Source: DASQUP01 sp035641235 (lineage in GTDB: Bacteria > Actinomycetota > CADDZG01 > WHSQ01). Taken from it: 5,011 nt of DNA. The notes under the pieces are model-generated. The model was not told the origin of the DNA. It saw nothing but the letters and a program-made list of their open reading frames with translations, and did not search any database. Shown here piece by piece: positions 1 through 4,915 of the stretch. How positions within the stretch are numbered: the first letter of the stretch is position 1; every line of letters starts with the position of its first letter. Position numbers and translations under genes: made by a program. The stretch covers positions 1 to 5,011 of the forward strand of contig DASQUP010000292.1 in the NCBI GenBank assembly GCA_035641235.1, in the 5' to 3' direction.

Positions 1-703
1 CGGGTCGGCGACGTATGTGCCGGCGTGTGCCCTTCATGGAACGCTCCTCGACCACCGCATACGGACGCACGGGGATCGACGCTGCGCCTCCGACACTCAA
101 GGGGACGCAATGGAAACGAAACCCCTCGCGCGGCAGTCCAGAAAGACCTGTCAGATGCTCGACGATGAGAATGTCGGCTCCGAGGAGCTGGGTGTGCACA
201 GGACGTTCAGGATCGCGGATGTCATCGACGTTCGAGAAGTCCACCCCGACCAGAGAAGGACGCGCCTGCACGATCTTGTCGATCGTGCGCGTTGCCAGGC
301 ACGGCCCCTTCGTCCAGTAGTCCTCGGAACTCCATCGATCGCTCCATCCGGTGCGGATCAGGAGCGCCCCGCCACGCACGGTGTCGCTGTCGAAATGGAC
401 TTCGGAGGCGCCTCCTTGCGCGCCGTCAACGCCGTCGACGACGAAACCCGGTAAGTCGGCGACGCGGTCCAGCGGGATGCCCGCGATGTCATAAGCCCCC
501 GAATGTCGATGCCATGGACTGTCGAGGTAGGTCCCTGTGTTACCTGCAATCTCGAGGAGCGTGAGGGCGAATTCCGCGCGATGGTCGTAGCGCTCGCGGG
601 ATCCCTCATGCGACAGGAACTGAGTAACGCGCGCGGGCGGGAGCCCCGGGTAGGCCGGCATCCCGTCGTAGATCGCATGTCCCAGATCGATGATCCTCGC
701 CAT
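1..703 (-). CDS. Cyclase-family (kynurenine formamidase-like) metal-dependent hydrolase, C-terminal tail cut by the window edge
   Basis: Reading the minus strand from the ATG at 703-701 gives 234 codons with no stop before the left edge. The product resembles the cyclase family (PF04199: KynB-type arylformamidases, isatin hydrolases and many uncharacterised relatives), cytosolic enzymes that hydrolyse amide or lactam-type bonds. It opens with MARIIDLGHAIYDGMPAYPG, typical of the family. The signature segment is N55-TGT-Y59-L-D61-SPW-H65, corresponding to HxGTHxDxPxH. Later conserved pieces are LLIRTGW (114-120), GVDFSN (153-158), RPVHTQLLG (167-175), VEHLTGL (181-187) and the C-terminal IPVRPYA (210-216). 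Family members usually end soon after that last motif, so probably only a short tail is missing. The start is supported by AAAGGAG on the minus strand (710-716), about six bases upstream. Two usual metal-binding histidines are replaced by N55 and Y59. The substrate cannot be told. Divergent to the FtrA-like regulator. Confidence 0.88.
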   Translation of the reverse strand, partial: MARIIDLGHAIYDGMPAYPGLPPARVTQFLSHEGSRERYDHRAEFALTLLEIAGNTGTYLDSPWHRHSGAYDIAGIPLDRVADLPGFVVDGVDGAQGGASEVHFDSDTVRGGALLIRTGWSDRWSSEDYWTKGPCLATRTIDKIVQARPSLVGVDFSNVDDIRDPERPVHTQLLGADILIVEHLTGLSGLPREGFRFHCVPLSVGGAASIPVRPYAVVEERSMKGTRRHIRRRP

Positions 704-708
704 CCGAT

Positions 709-716
709 GCTCCTTT
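709..716 (-). promoter_or_regulatory. Ribosome binding site of the cyclase-family gene
   Basis: The minus strand reads AAAGGAGC here, followed by six bases and the ATG at 703-701. The match to the Shine-Dalgarno core and the spacing fix the start of the hydrolase. Confidence 0.7.
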
Positions 717-794
717 GCAGATCCTCTTGTTCCGACGGAGACACGATGGCGAGTTTCGTCACCGAAGGCCATTCCAGTTCCAGCCGTTGACCGC

Positions 795-800
795 TAACAT
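795..800 (+). promoter_or_regulatory. Possible -10 element for leaderless transcription of the FtrA-like regulator
   Basis: TAACAT fits the actinobacterial TANNNT -10 pattern and ends eight bases before the ATG at 809, where a transcription start at the initiator codon would be expected. No Shine-Dalgarno sequence is visible in front of this ATG, and the in-frame stop at 788-790 excludes a longer protein. Leaderless mRNAs are common in actinobacteria. There is no convincing -35 box; TTCCAG at 772-777 (directly repeated at 778-783) is in roughly the right place but matches poorly. This is inference from a short motif. Confidence 0.3.
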
Positions 801-808
801 CCGGCCAC

Positions 809-1783
809 ATGCATCGCGTCGCCGCAGTTGCCAACGAAGGGGTTCTGACCTTCGATCTCGCGGTCCCCTGCGAGGTGTTTGGGTGGGATCGTTCCTATCT
901 CGGGGTCGAGTGGTACGACTTCATGGTCTGCGCGGCCGATCCCCCACCGCTTAGGACCTCTACCGGGTTCTCGATCGACACGCCTTTCGGGCTTGAGGAT
1001 CTGCGCGAAGCGGACACCATCGTCATCCCGGGCTGGTCGGATCCGGATCACCTGCCAACCGAGGAGCTGCTCGAAGTGCTCCGCGACGCCTTTCAGCGAG
1101 GGGCCCGCGTGGCATCGATCTGCATTGGGGCGTTCGTCCTCGGCGCGGCTGGCCTCCTCGACGGCCGGCGCTGCACCACTCACTGGGCTTTCGCGGACAA
1201 GCTTGCCGACCGGTTCCCGCTCGCGCACGTGGATCCGAATGTCCTCTACGTCGACGAGGGACAGATCCTCACCTCCGCGGGGACCGCGGCCGGGATGGAT
1301 TTGTGTCTTCATCTAGTGCGCAAGGACCACGGCGCCGAAGTGGCTAACGGCGTCGCACGGCGCGTGGTCATGCCACCGCACCGGGACGGAGGCCAAGCTC
1401 AGTACATCGACCACCCGCTCCCGGCCGACCCGAGCGACGAGGCTCTGCAGGAGACCTGCTCATGGGCGCTGGAGAACCTCAAGGAGGCCCTCGACGTCGA
1501 GGTCCTGGCGCGCCGCTCGGCGATGAGCACGCGCACGTTCGCGCGCCGCTTCAAGGCCGCGACCGGAACGACACCCGGCGAGTGGGTGCTGCAGCAGCGC
1601 CTCGCGCTTGCCCAAAGGATGCTCGAGACCACGGACCACGGCATCGACCGAGTCGCGCACGAATCGGGCTTCGGGTCCGCCACCACTCTTCGACATCACT
1701 TCCAGCAGCGCTACCGCACCAGCCCGCACGCCTATCGGCAGACCTTTAGGGGAGCTTCTCCCGCTTCGTCCGTTTTAACGTAA
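809..1783 (+). CDS. FtrA-like transcriptional regulator: DJ-1/PfpI (GATase1-like) domain fused to AraC-type DNA-binding domain
   Basis: A 324-residue cytosolic regulator of the usual length for this architecture. Residues 1 to about 190 form the DJ-1/PfpI-like sensor domain: it begins HRVAAVANEGVLTFDLAVPCEVFG, has the strand-turn DTIVIPGW (69-76), the nucleophile-elbow-like VASICIGAFVLGAAGLLDG with Cys105, TTHW (123-126), and ILTSAGTAAGMDLCLHLV (153-170). Residues about 225-314 carry two AraC-family helix-turn-helix motifs: VEVLARRSAMSTRTFARRF (230-248) and IDRVAHESGFGSATTLRHHF (279-298), ending in the family-typical TSPHAYRQTFR (304-314). In characterised relatives the N-terminal domain is regulatory rather than catalytic. 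The ATG at 809 is the first start after an in-frame stop at 788-790. The gene faces away from the cyclase-family gene across 105 bp and precedes the transporter, so both are plausible targets. The effector is unknown. Confidence 0.93.
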   Translation: MHRVAAVANEGVLTFDLAVPCEVFGWDRSYLGVEWYDFMVCAADPPPLRTSTGFSIDTPFGLEDLREADTIVIPGWSDPDHLPTEELLEVLRDAFQRGARVASICIGAFVLGAAGLLDGRRCTTHWAFADKLADRFPLAHVDPNVLYVDEGQILTSAGTAAGMDLCLHLVRKDHGAEVANGVARRVVMPPHRDGGQAQYIDHPLPADPSDEALQETCSWALENLKEALDVEVLARRSAMSTRTFARRFKAATGTTPGEWVLQQRLALAQRMLETTDHGIDRVAHESGFGSATTLRHHFQQRYRTSPHAYRQTFRGASPASSVLT

Positions 1784-1813
1784 CCACGTTGGCAGAAAAC
1801 CAGCGGGACGTGG
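1784..1813 (+). terminator. Weak hairpin just after the regulator stop codon
   Basis: CCACGT at 1784-1789 pairs perfectly with ACGTGG at 1808-1813, and TGG/CCA (1790-1792 with 1799-1801) could add pairs across an interior loop. It starts immediately after the TAA of the regulator. There is no T-run after it, so it could equally be an operator or have no function. It does not exclude read-through into the transporter gene. Confidence 0.25.
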
Positions 1814-1852
1814 CCGAGCCGCCGCTGTCGGCGATCCAGATCATCGGCTGAA

Positions 1853-1884
1853 CTCCTCTCAAGCCCATCGCAGTGAGAGAGGAG
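1853..1884 (+). promoter_or_regulatory. Leader hairpin that could mask the transporter ribosome binding site
   Basis: CTCCTCTC at 1853-1860 is the exact reverse complement of GAGAGGAG at 1877-1884, which contains the Shine-Dalgarno sequence of the transporter. The 16-base loop is 1861-1876. In an mRNA covering both arms, the 8-bp stem would cover the ribosome binding site six bases before the ATG at 1891. The pairing is directly visible. A role in translational control is inference, because short purine/pyrimidine runs pair by chance more often than mixed sequence. Confidence 0.4.
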
Positions 1885-1890
1885 AGATCG

Positions 1891-4023
1891 ATGTTCGCAG
1901 CACTTGGAAGGTTCACGTACCGTCGCCGTCGCGTGATCGCGGCTGCGTGGCTCGTCGTCTTCGTTCTGGGCATCGCCATCGGGGGCCAGACCTTCGCCCG
2001 GGTCAAGGCGGAGATGAACGGCTCCAGCGATGCAGAGTCGATGCTCGCGAACGAAAGGCTGAACGACCTCGGCACGAGGTCGCCAGCCGTCCTGGGCGTC
2101 ATCGACGGGATCGATGTTCACGCTCGTACGACCGGGCGTGCTGTAAGAAAGGCCACGGCCGACATAGCCGCGCTGGAGGCAGTCTCTCATGTAGCCGACC
2201 ACTACACGACCGGATCGCACGCGCTGGTGGCGGAAGACGGGCGGGCGACGATGGTCGCCGTTTATCTCGAACAAGGTATCAGCGCATCTGACCAGCACCG
2301 TGCCGCGCACACGATCAAGGAGCGGTTGCAGGAGATTGAGATCGGTCGGGTCCTCGTGGGTGGGGACTCTCTTCTAAATGAGGAGATCCACGTCCAGTCC
2401 GAAAAGGATCTGCAGCGGGGCGAGATGGTCTCGCTACCGATCGTCCTGCTCGTGCTGGTCATCATCTTCGGGGGCATCGTGGGCGCCGGACTTCCGCTGA
2501 TCGTGGCGCTCATGTCCGTTGCCGGCGCGCTCTTGTTCCTGTTCGGCGTCACGGCCATCACCGACATTTCCGTATACGCGATCAACGTGGCGACGATGCT
2601 CGGCCTCGGACTCGCCGTCGACTATTCGCTGCTGGTGATCAGCCGCTTCCGCGAGCAGCGCGGCAGCGGTGTCGACATCGCAGCGGCAGTCGAGGCCGCG
2701 GTAGGAACGGCCGGGGTGACTGTTGCATTCTCAGGATTGACGGTTGCCGCCGCGCTAACCGGGCTGCTGTTCTTTGATGACCCGGGCATGAAGTCCCTCA
2801 CCTACGGGGGCATCGGAGTTGTCATCGCCGCGATCGCGGCATCGATCACCCTACTCCCCGCACTGCTCGGGATGTGGGGGAAGCGCATCAAGGTCAAGAA
2901 CCGCTCGACCTCGGAGCGGGGCGTGTTCTTCCGGCTCTCCAGGTTCGTTCAGCGCCGGGCCGTCGCGATCGTGACGGTGGTGTCGGTCGGTCTTCTTCTG
3001 TTGGCCACACCTTTCCTGGGCGTCGAATTCGCCTCGCCGGGAGTCGAGGCGCTGCCGCGCTCATCCGAGTCACGGCAGGTTTTCGAGGTACTCAGGGATC
3101 GCTTCCCGTCGCACGGCGCAGACCCGGTAACTGTGGTGGCAGAGACCACACCATCGGATCCCGCAGTGTTTGCGTTCGTGACGCAGGTGGAGGCGCTGCC
3201 CGGCAGCCAAGTGGTCGGGATGAGGGACGACATCTCGGATGCCGTTGTGATCGACGTGCTACCGGTCGGCAGCTCGCAGGGGCCGGTTGCGAGACGGCTT
3301 GCCGAAGAGATCCGTGGCATCAAGACGCCGTTCACCAAACTTGTGGGAGGGCCCGCCGCCTTCCTGGTCGACTACCAGGACTCGATCAAGGATCGTCTCC
3401 CCTATGCGCTCGCAACGATCGCCATCGCGACCTTCGTGCTGCTCTTCCTGATGACCGGTTCTGTCGTCGTTCCCTTGAAAGCGATCGTCATGAATCTGCT
3501 ATCGCTCGGTGCGAGCTTCGGCGTGCTGATCTGGGGCTTCCAGGACGGTCATCTGGCCGGGATCCTGAACTTCGAGCCGACGGGGTCGGTGGATCTGTGG
3601 ATCCCGATCATCGTCTTCGTCTTCGCCTTCGGCCTATCGATGGACTACGAGGTCTTCCTCCTGTCGCGCATCAAGGAGGAGTACGAGAGGTCTGGAGATA
3701 ACGACCATTCAGTCGCCGTCGGTCTGCAGAAGACGGGTGGGATCGTCACTTCCGCAGCGATCCTGATCGTTACGGTGTTCCTCGGTTTCGCTGCCGGAGA
3801 GCTCGTCACGATCAAGATGCTGGGCATCGGCATGGCCCTGGCCATCATCGTCGACGCCTCCATCGTCCGAATGCTCTTGGTGCCCGCGACGATGAGACTG
3901 ATGGGCGACCGGAACTGGTGGGCACCCCGTCTACTCCGCGAGTTCCACGCCCGGTTCGGCCTGCACGAGCCTGTGGAACCCTGGCCGCTGACCTCGGAGG
4001 CCGTGACGATAGAAGCGGCCTAG
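1891..4023 (+). CDS. MMPL-family (RND superfamily) transporter
   Basis: A 710-residue inner-membrane protein of the MMPL branch of the RND superfamily, proton-driven exporters of lipids or hydrophobic compounds. Approximate layout: helix 1 (17-37), extracytoplasmic loop (38-180), helices 2-6 (182-330), a basic cytoplasmic linker (331-355), helix 7 (357-378), second extracytoplasmic loop (379-503), helices 8-12 (504-668) and a short tail. The Asp-Tyr proton-relay pairs of MmpL proteins are both present: GLGLAVDYSLLVISRFREQ in helix 4 (D244, Y245) and FGLSMDYEVFLLSRIKEEY in helix 10 (D585, Y586). The duplicated six-helix halves and compact length fit small actinobacterial MMPL proteins. An in-frame GTG at 1873 exists, but GAGAGGAG (1877-1884) lies six bases before the ATG at 1891, and MFAALGRFTYRRR is the usual beginning, so the ATG is preferred. 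It lies 107 bp after the regulator on the same strand. The substrate is unknown. Confidence 0.95.
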   Translation: MFAALGRFTYRRRRVIAAAWLVVFVLGIAIGGQTFARVKAEMNGSSDAESMLANERLNDLGTRSPAVLGVIDGIDVHARTTGRAVRKATADIAALEAVSHVADHYTTGSHALVAEDGRATMVAVYLEQGISASDQHRAAHTIKERLQEIEIGRVLVGGDSLLNEEIHVQSEKDLQRGEMVSLPIVLLVLVIIFGGIVGAGLPLIVALMSVAGALLFLFGVTAITDISVYAINVATMLGLGLAVDYSLLVISRFREQRGSGVDIAAAVEAAVGTAGVTVAFSGLTVAAALTGLLFFDDPGMKSLTYGGIGVVIAAIAASITLLPALLGMWGKRIKVKNRSTSERGVFFRLSRFVQRRAVAIVTVVSVGLLLLATPFLGVEFASPGVEALPRSSESRQVFEVLRDRFPSHGADPVTVVAETTPSDPAVFAFVTQVEALPGSQVVGMRDDISDAVVIDVLPVGSSQGPVARRLAEEIRGIKTPFTKLVGGPAAFLVDYQDSIKDRLPYALATIAIATFVLLFLMTGSVVVPLKAIVMNLLSLGASFGVLIWGFQDGHLAGILNFEPTGSVDLWIPIIVFVFAFGLSMDYEVFLLSRIKEEYERSGDNDHSVAVGLQKTGGIVTSAAILIVTVFLGFAAGELVTIKMLGIGMALAIIVDASIVRMLLVPATMRLMGDRNWWAPRLLREFHARFGLHEPVEPWPLTSEAVTIEAA

Positions 4024-4039
4024 CTTCGCTCCCCACCAT

Positions 4040-4071
4040 GAGCTGGGGAGGGAGATACCCCTCCCCAGCTC
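4040..4071 (+). terminator. Strong hairpin after the transporter gene, probable terminator
   Basis: Positions 4040-4052 and 4059-4071 form a perfect 13-bp G/C-rich stem (GAGCTGGGGAGGG with its complement) around a six-base loop (AGATAC), 16 bases after the transporter stop. No T-tract follows, so it is not a classical intrinsic terminator, but stems without a U-tail are often proposed as terminators in high-GC bacteria. It separates the transporter from the small ribbon-helix-helix gene. Confidence 0.6.
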
Positions 4072-4107
4072 CGGATCGTCGGTTAAACGTGAGGCCGGAG
4101 CAAACGA

Positions 4108-4389
4108 GTGAGGACTGAAGGAACGAATGAAAGCCAGGTAACCCTCAAGATTCCGCGCCCGCTGTACGTGCAACTCAAGCAGGTGATTCAGGGCTCTGGC
4201 TTTCATTCCGTCACGGAGTTCGTGGTCTACGTTCTGAGACCTTTCTCGAACCACGGACCAGGGGGGCAAAGGGCATATTTCTATGCCAGCCTCGGAATCT
4301 TCTCCGAGGTAAACGAGAGCGTCGAACCGCTGTCACCGGCAGAAATCGAAGCCGTCCGCCGGCGCTTGGACTCGCTCGGCTACCCGTAG
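4108..4389 (+). CDS. Small ribbon-helix-helix (CopG-like) DNA-binding protein
   Basis: A 93-residue protein. Residues 9-15 (SQVTLKI region) look like the DNA-contacting beta strand. They are followed by helix A (about 16-29, RPLYVQLKQVIQGS), a turn GFHS, and helix B (about 35-45, VTEFVVYVLRPF), the MetJ/Arc/CopG fold that binds DNA as a dimer through paired strands. A flexible middle (46-70) leads to a C-terminal segment LSPAEIEAVRRRLDSLGYP that looks like a second short helix. The start is a GTG with GGAG at 4097-4100, seven bases upstream; a nearby ATG at 4127 is in another frame and closes at once. No toxin gene lies beside it, so an antitoxin role is not supported, and the targets are unknown. 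It has terminator-like hairpins on both sides and is probably transcribed alone. Confidence 0.78.
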   Translation: MRTEGTNESQVTLKIPRPLYVQLKQVIQGSGFHSVTEFVVYVLRPFSNHGPGGQRAYFYASLGIFSEVNESVEPLSPAEIEAVRRRLDSLGYP

Positions 4390-4417
4390 GCCGCTGCGTT
4401 TCAGCGCAAAGCGGCCT
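4388..4417 (+). terminator. Hairpin overlapping the stop codon of the ribbon-helix-helix gene
   Basis: AGGCCGCT (4388-4395) pairs perfectly with AGCGGCCT (4410-4417). GCG (4396-4398) can pair with CGC (4405-4407), leaving a two-base bulge (4408-4409) and the loop TTTCAG. The stem begins inside the TAG stop codon. No T-run follows, so termination is probable rather than certain. Confidence 0.5.
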
Positions 4418-4462
4418 CGACCACAGGGCGGGATTCCAGGCCTTATAACTTTTGCCGTTTCG
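4413..4462 (-). repeat. Short repeat, copy A
   Basis: On the minus strand this copy starts CGAAACGGCAAAAGTTATAA and ends with CCCTGTGGTCGAGGCC. Its first 23 bases (4440-4462) match copy B at 20 of 23 positions, including an unbroken 13-base block. The later part aligns with copy B only if small gaps are allowed (CTGTGG-TCGA against CTGTGCATCGA). The outer end overlaps the hairpin after the ribbon-helix-helix gene. Confidence 0.5.
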
Positions 4463-4487
4463 CTCAGCGGCAACCTGCGAAAACGGC
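4452..4487 (+). other. Overlapping inverted repeats with two alternative pairings
   Basis: TTGCCG (4452-4457) can pair with CGGCAA (4468-4473). Alternatively GCCGTTTCGC (4454-4463) can pair with GCGAAAACGGC (4477-4487) with one bulged A. The two pairings share the left arm and cannot coexist. They lie inside and beside repeat copy A. Whether either forms in RNA is unknown. Confidence 0.35.
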
Positions 4488-4518
4488 CTTGTGCACAGCG
4501 CTCAGACGCGAATACTTA
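4485..4518 (-). repeat. Short repeat, copy C, abutting the broken tRNA
   Basis: On the minus strand this copy reads TAAGTATTCGCGTCT followed by GAGCGCTGTGCA and CAAGGCC. The 12-base block GAGCGCTGTGCA (4492-4503) is identical to copy B (4722-4733). The preceding bases align with the AAGTTATAAGGCGT of copy B if two short gaps are allowed. The left part of the unit seen in copies A and B is replaced here by tRNA-Thr sequence, and the TAAG at the junction belongs to both. Confidence 0.4.
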
Positions 4519-4552
4519 CCATGGAGACGCTCTGCCGTCTGAGCTAAGGGGC
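4515..4552 (-). pseudogene. 5' half of a tRNA-Thr(GGT) gene, truncated after the anticodon loop
   Basis: The minus strand reads GCCCCTTA (acceptor strand and position 8-9 region), the D-arm GCTC-AGACGGCA-GAGC with a perfect four-base stem, G, the anticodon 5' stem TCTCC, and the loop ATGGTAA with anticodon GGT, then one G of the 3' stem. This closely matches bacterial tRNA-Thr(GGU). After that G the expected GAGA, variable loop, T-arm (GGTTCGA-type) and 3' acceptor strand are absent; the sequence continues as TATTCGCG. No 3' half occurs elsewhere in the window. The acceptor strand also looks one base short compared with the usual form. It cannot give a functional tRNA. Likely a remnant of site-specific integration or another recombination at the anticodon loop. 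Confidence 0.75.
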
Positions 4553-4714
4553 GTCGGCGAATATGCCCAGATAGGCCCTCTGACCTGCATGTTTAGGTGG
4601 CGGTCGCTCATTTTACAGGAGCGCGTCCAGGCCTTCTCCATAATCGGGAGATTGTGCGGCGGCTTCGACACGAAACCGCGAATTGGGTCGCATAGCTGGG
4701 GTTTCACGTATGAA

Positions 4715-4760
4715 GGGTCGATGCACAGCGCTCCCACGCCTTATAACTTTCACAGTTTCG
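4715..4760 (-). repeat. Short repeat, copy B
   Basis: On the minus strand this copy begins CGAAACTGTGAAAGTTATAA, continues GGCGTGG and GAGCGCTGTGCA, and ends ATCGACCC. It links the other two copies: its first 23 bases (4738-4760) match copy A at 20 of 23 positions, and its 12-base block at 4722-4733 is identical in copy C. All three copies have the same orientation. Confidence 0.5.
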
Positions 4761-4836
4761 TTGCGAAGATATCCCGAGTAGCGACCTTGAAAGCGCGGGA
4801 AACGCGCGGCTCCAGGAGAAGGCGGGCATGTCGTTC

Positions 4837-4876
4837 GCCTGGCGGGCGACGAGAACCAGCTCATTCGCCGCCAGGC
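4837..4876 (+). promoter_or_regulatory. Large inverted repeat upstream of the SRPBCC gene
   Basis: GCCTGGC (4837-4843) pairs with GCCAGGC (4870-4876) and GGCGA (4845-4849) pairs with TCGCC (4865-4869), a 12-bp stem with one bulged G and a 15-base loop. It ends 39 bases before the GTG at 4916. It could be a leader RNA hairpin, an operator, or a terminator of upstream transcription; the sequence does not decide. Confidence 0.35.
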
Positions 4877-4901
4877 AGTGTCAAACTGAAATCGCGACGT
4901 C

Positions 4902-4908
4902 AAGGAGG
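4902..4908 (+). promoter_or_regulatory. Strong ribosome binding site for the SRPBCC gene
   Basis: AAGGAGG is a near-perfect Shine-Dalgarno sequence seven bases before the GTG at 4916. It decides this start, since no ATG lies in frame nearby. Confidence 0.8.
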
Positions 4909-4915
4909 TCTGCTC

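Larger units (their letters stand above)
4390..4915. other. 526-bp region without a convincing gene, holding a broken tRNA and repeats
   Basis: Open frames here (for example minus strand 4516-4737 and 4613-4903) have no recognisable domains, and the first reads straight through the tRNA fragment. Codon choice in the second is not the G/C-ending pattern of the real genes. GC is lower than in the genes: 55%, 60% and 52% in the 60-base blocks starting at 4441, 4501 and 4561. The region contains a tRNA-Thr 5' half, three diverged copies of a short repeat and several inverted repeats, all listed separately. It looks like recombination debris rather than a lost protein gene. Confidence 0.6.

Noticed and set aside
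358..834. 158-codon open frame on the minus strand
   Set aside because: It overlaps the cyclase-family gene in another frame and extends into the divergent promoter gap; its translation has no domain and is rich in Arg/Ser, as expected for a shadow frame.
1873..1890. GTG start at 1873 for the transporter, six residues longer
   Set aside because: The extra codons are the Shine-Dalgarno sequence itself, and the ATG at 1891 has ideal spacing and begins with the family-typical N-terminus.
1732..2310. 192-codon open frame on the minus strand across the regulator-transporter gap
   Set aside because: It lies antisense to the N-terminal part of the transporter and the end of the regulator, both clearly recognisable, and it has no recognisable motif.
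2874..3701. 275-codon open frame on the plus strand inside the transporter
   Set aside because: It is a +1-frame shadow of the MMPL gene, rich in Arg/Gly/Ala, a typical artefact of high-GC coding sequence.
4108..4389. Toxin-antitoxin pair based on the ribbon-helix-helix protein
   Set aside because: No toxin-like gene overlaps or adjoins it; hairpins lie on both sides, and downstream is non-coding for 526 bp.
4390..4552. Intron-containing or complete tRNA-Thr
   Set aside because: Downstream on the minus strand there is no 3' anticodon stem, no T-arm with a GGTTCGA-type loop and no complement to the acceptor strand, so a split or intron-bearing gene is not supported inside the window.
4516..4737. 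73-codon minus-strand frame in the non-coding region
   Set aside because: Its C-terminal part is the translated tRNA fragment and its beginning lies in repeat copy B; no domain or conserved motif is visible.
4440..4760. Integron attC-like sites, suggested by the repeated CCTTATAAC words
   Set aside because: The core does not fit RYYYAAC, no matching GTTRRRY partner lies at the proper distance on the same strand, and there is no integron integrase or gene cassette.
4613..4903. 96-codon minus-strand frame upstream of the SRPBCC gene
   Set aside because: No recognisable domain, codon third positions not G/C-rich like the real genes, and it runs through the inverted repeat and repeat copy B. 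A degraded gene remnant cannot be excluded.
4390..4915. CRISPR array
   Set aside because: Only three diverged copies with irregular spacing, and no uniform spacers or cas genes.
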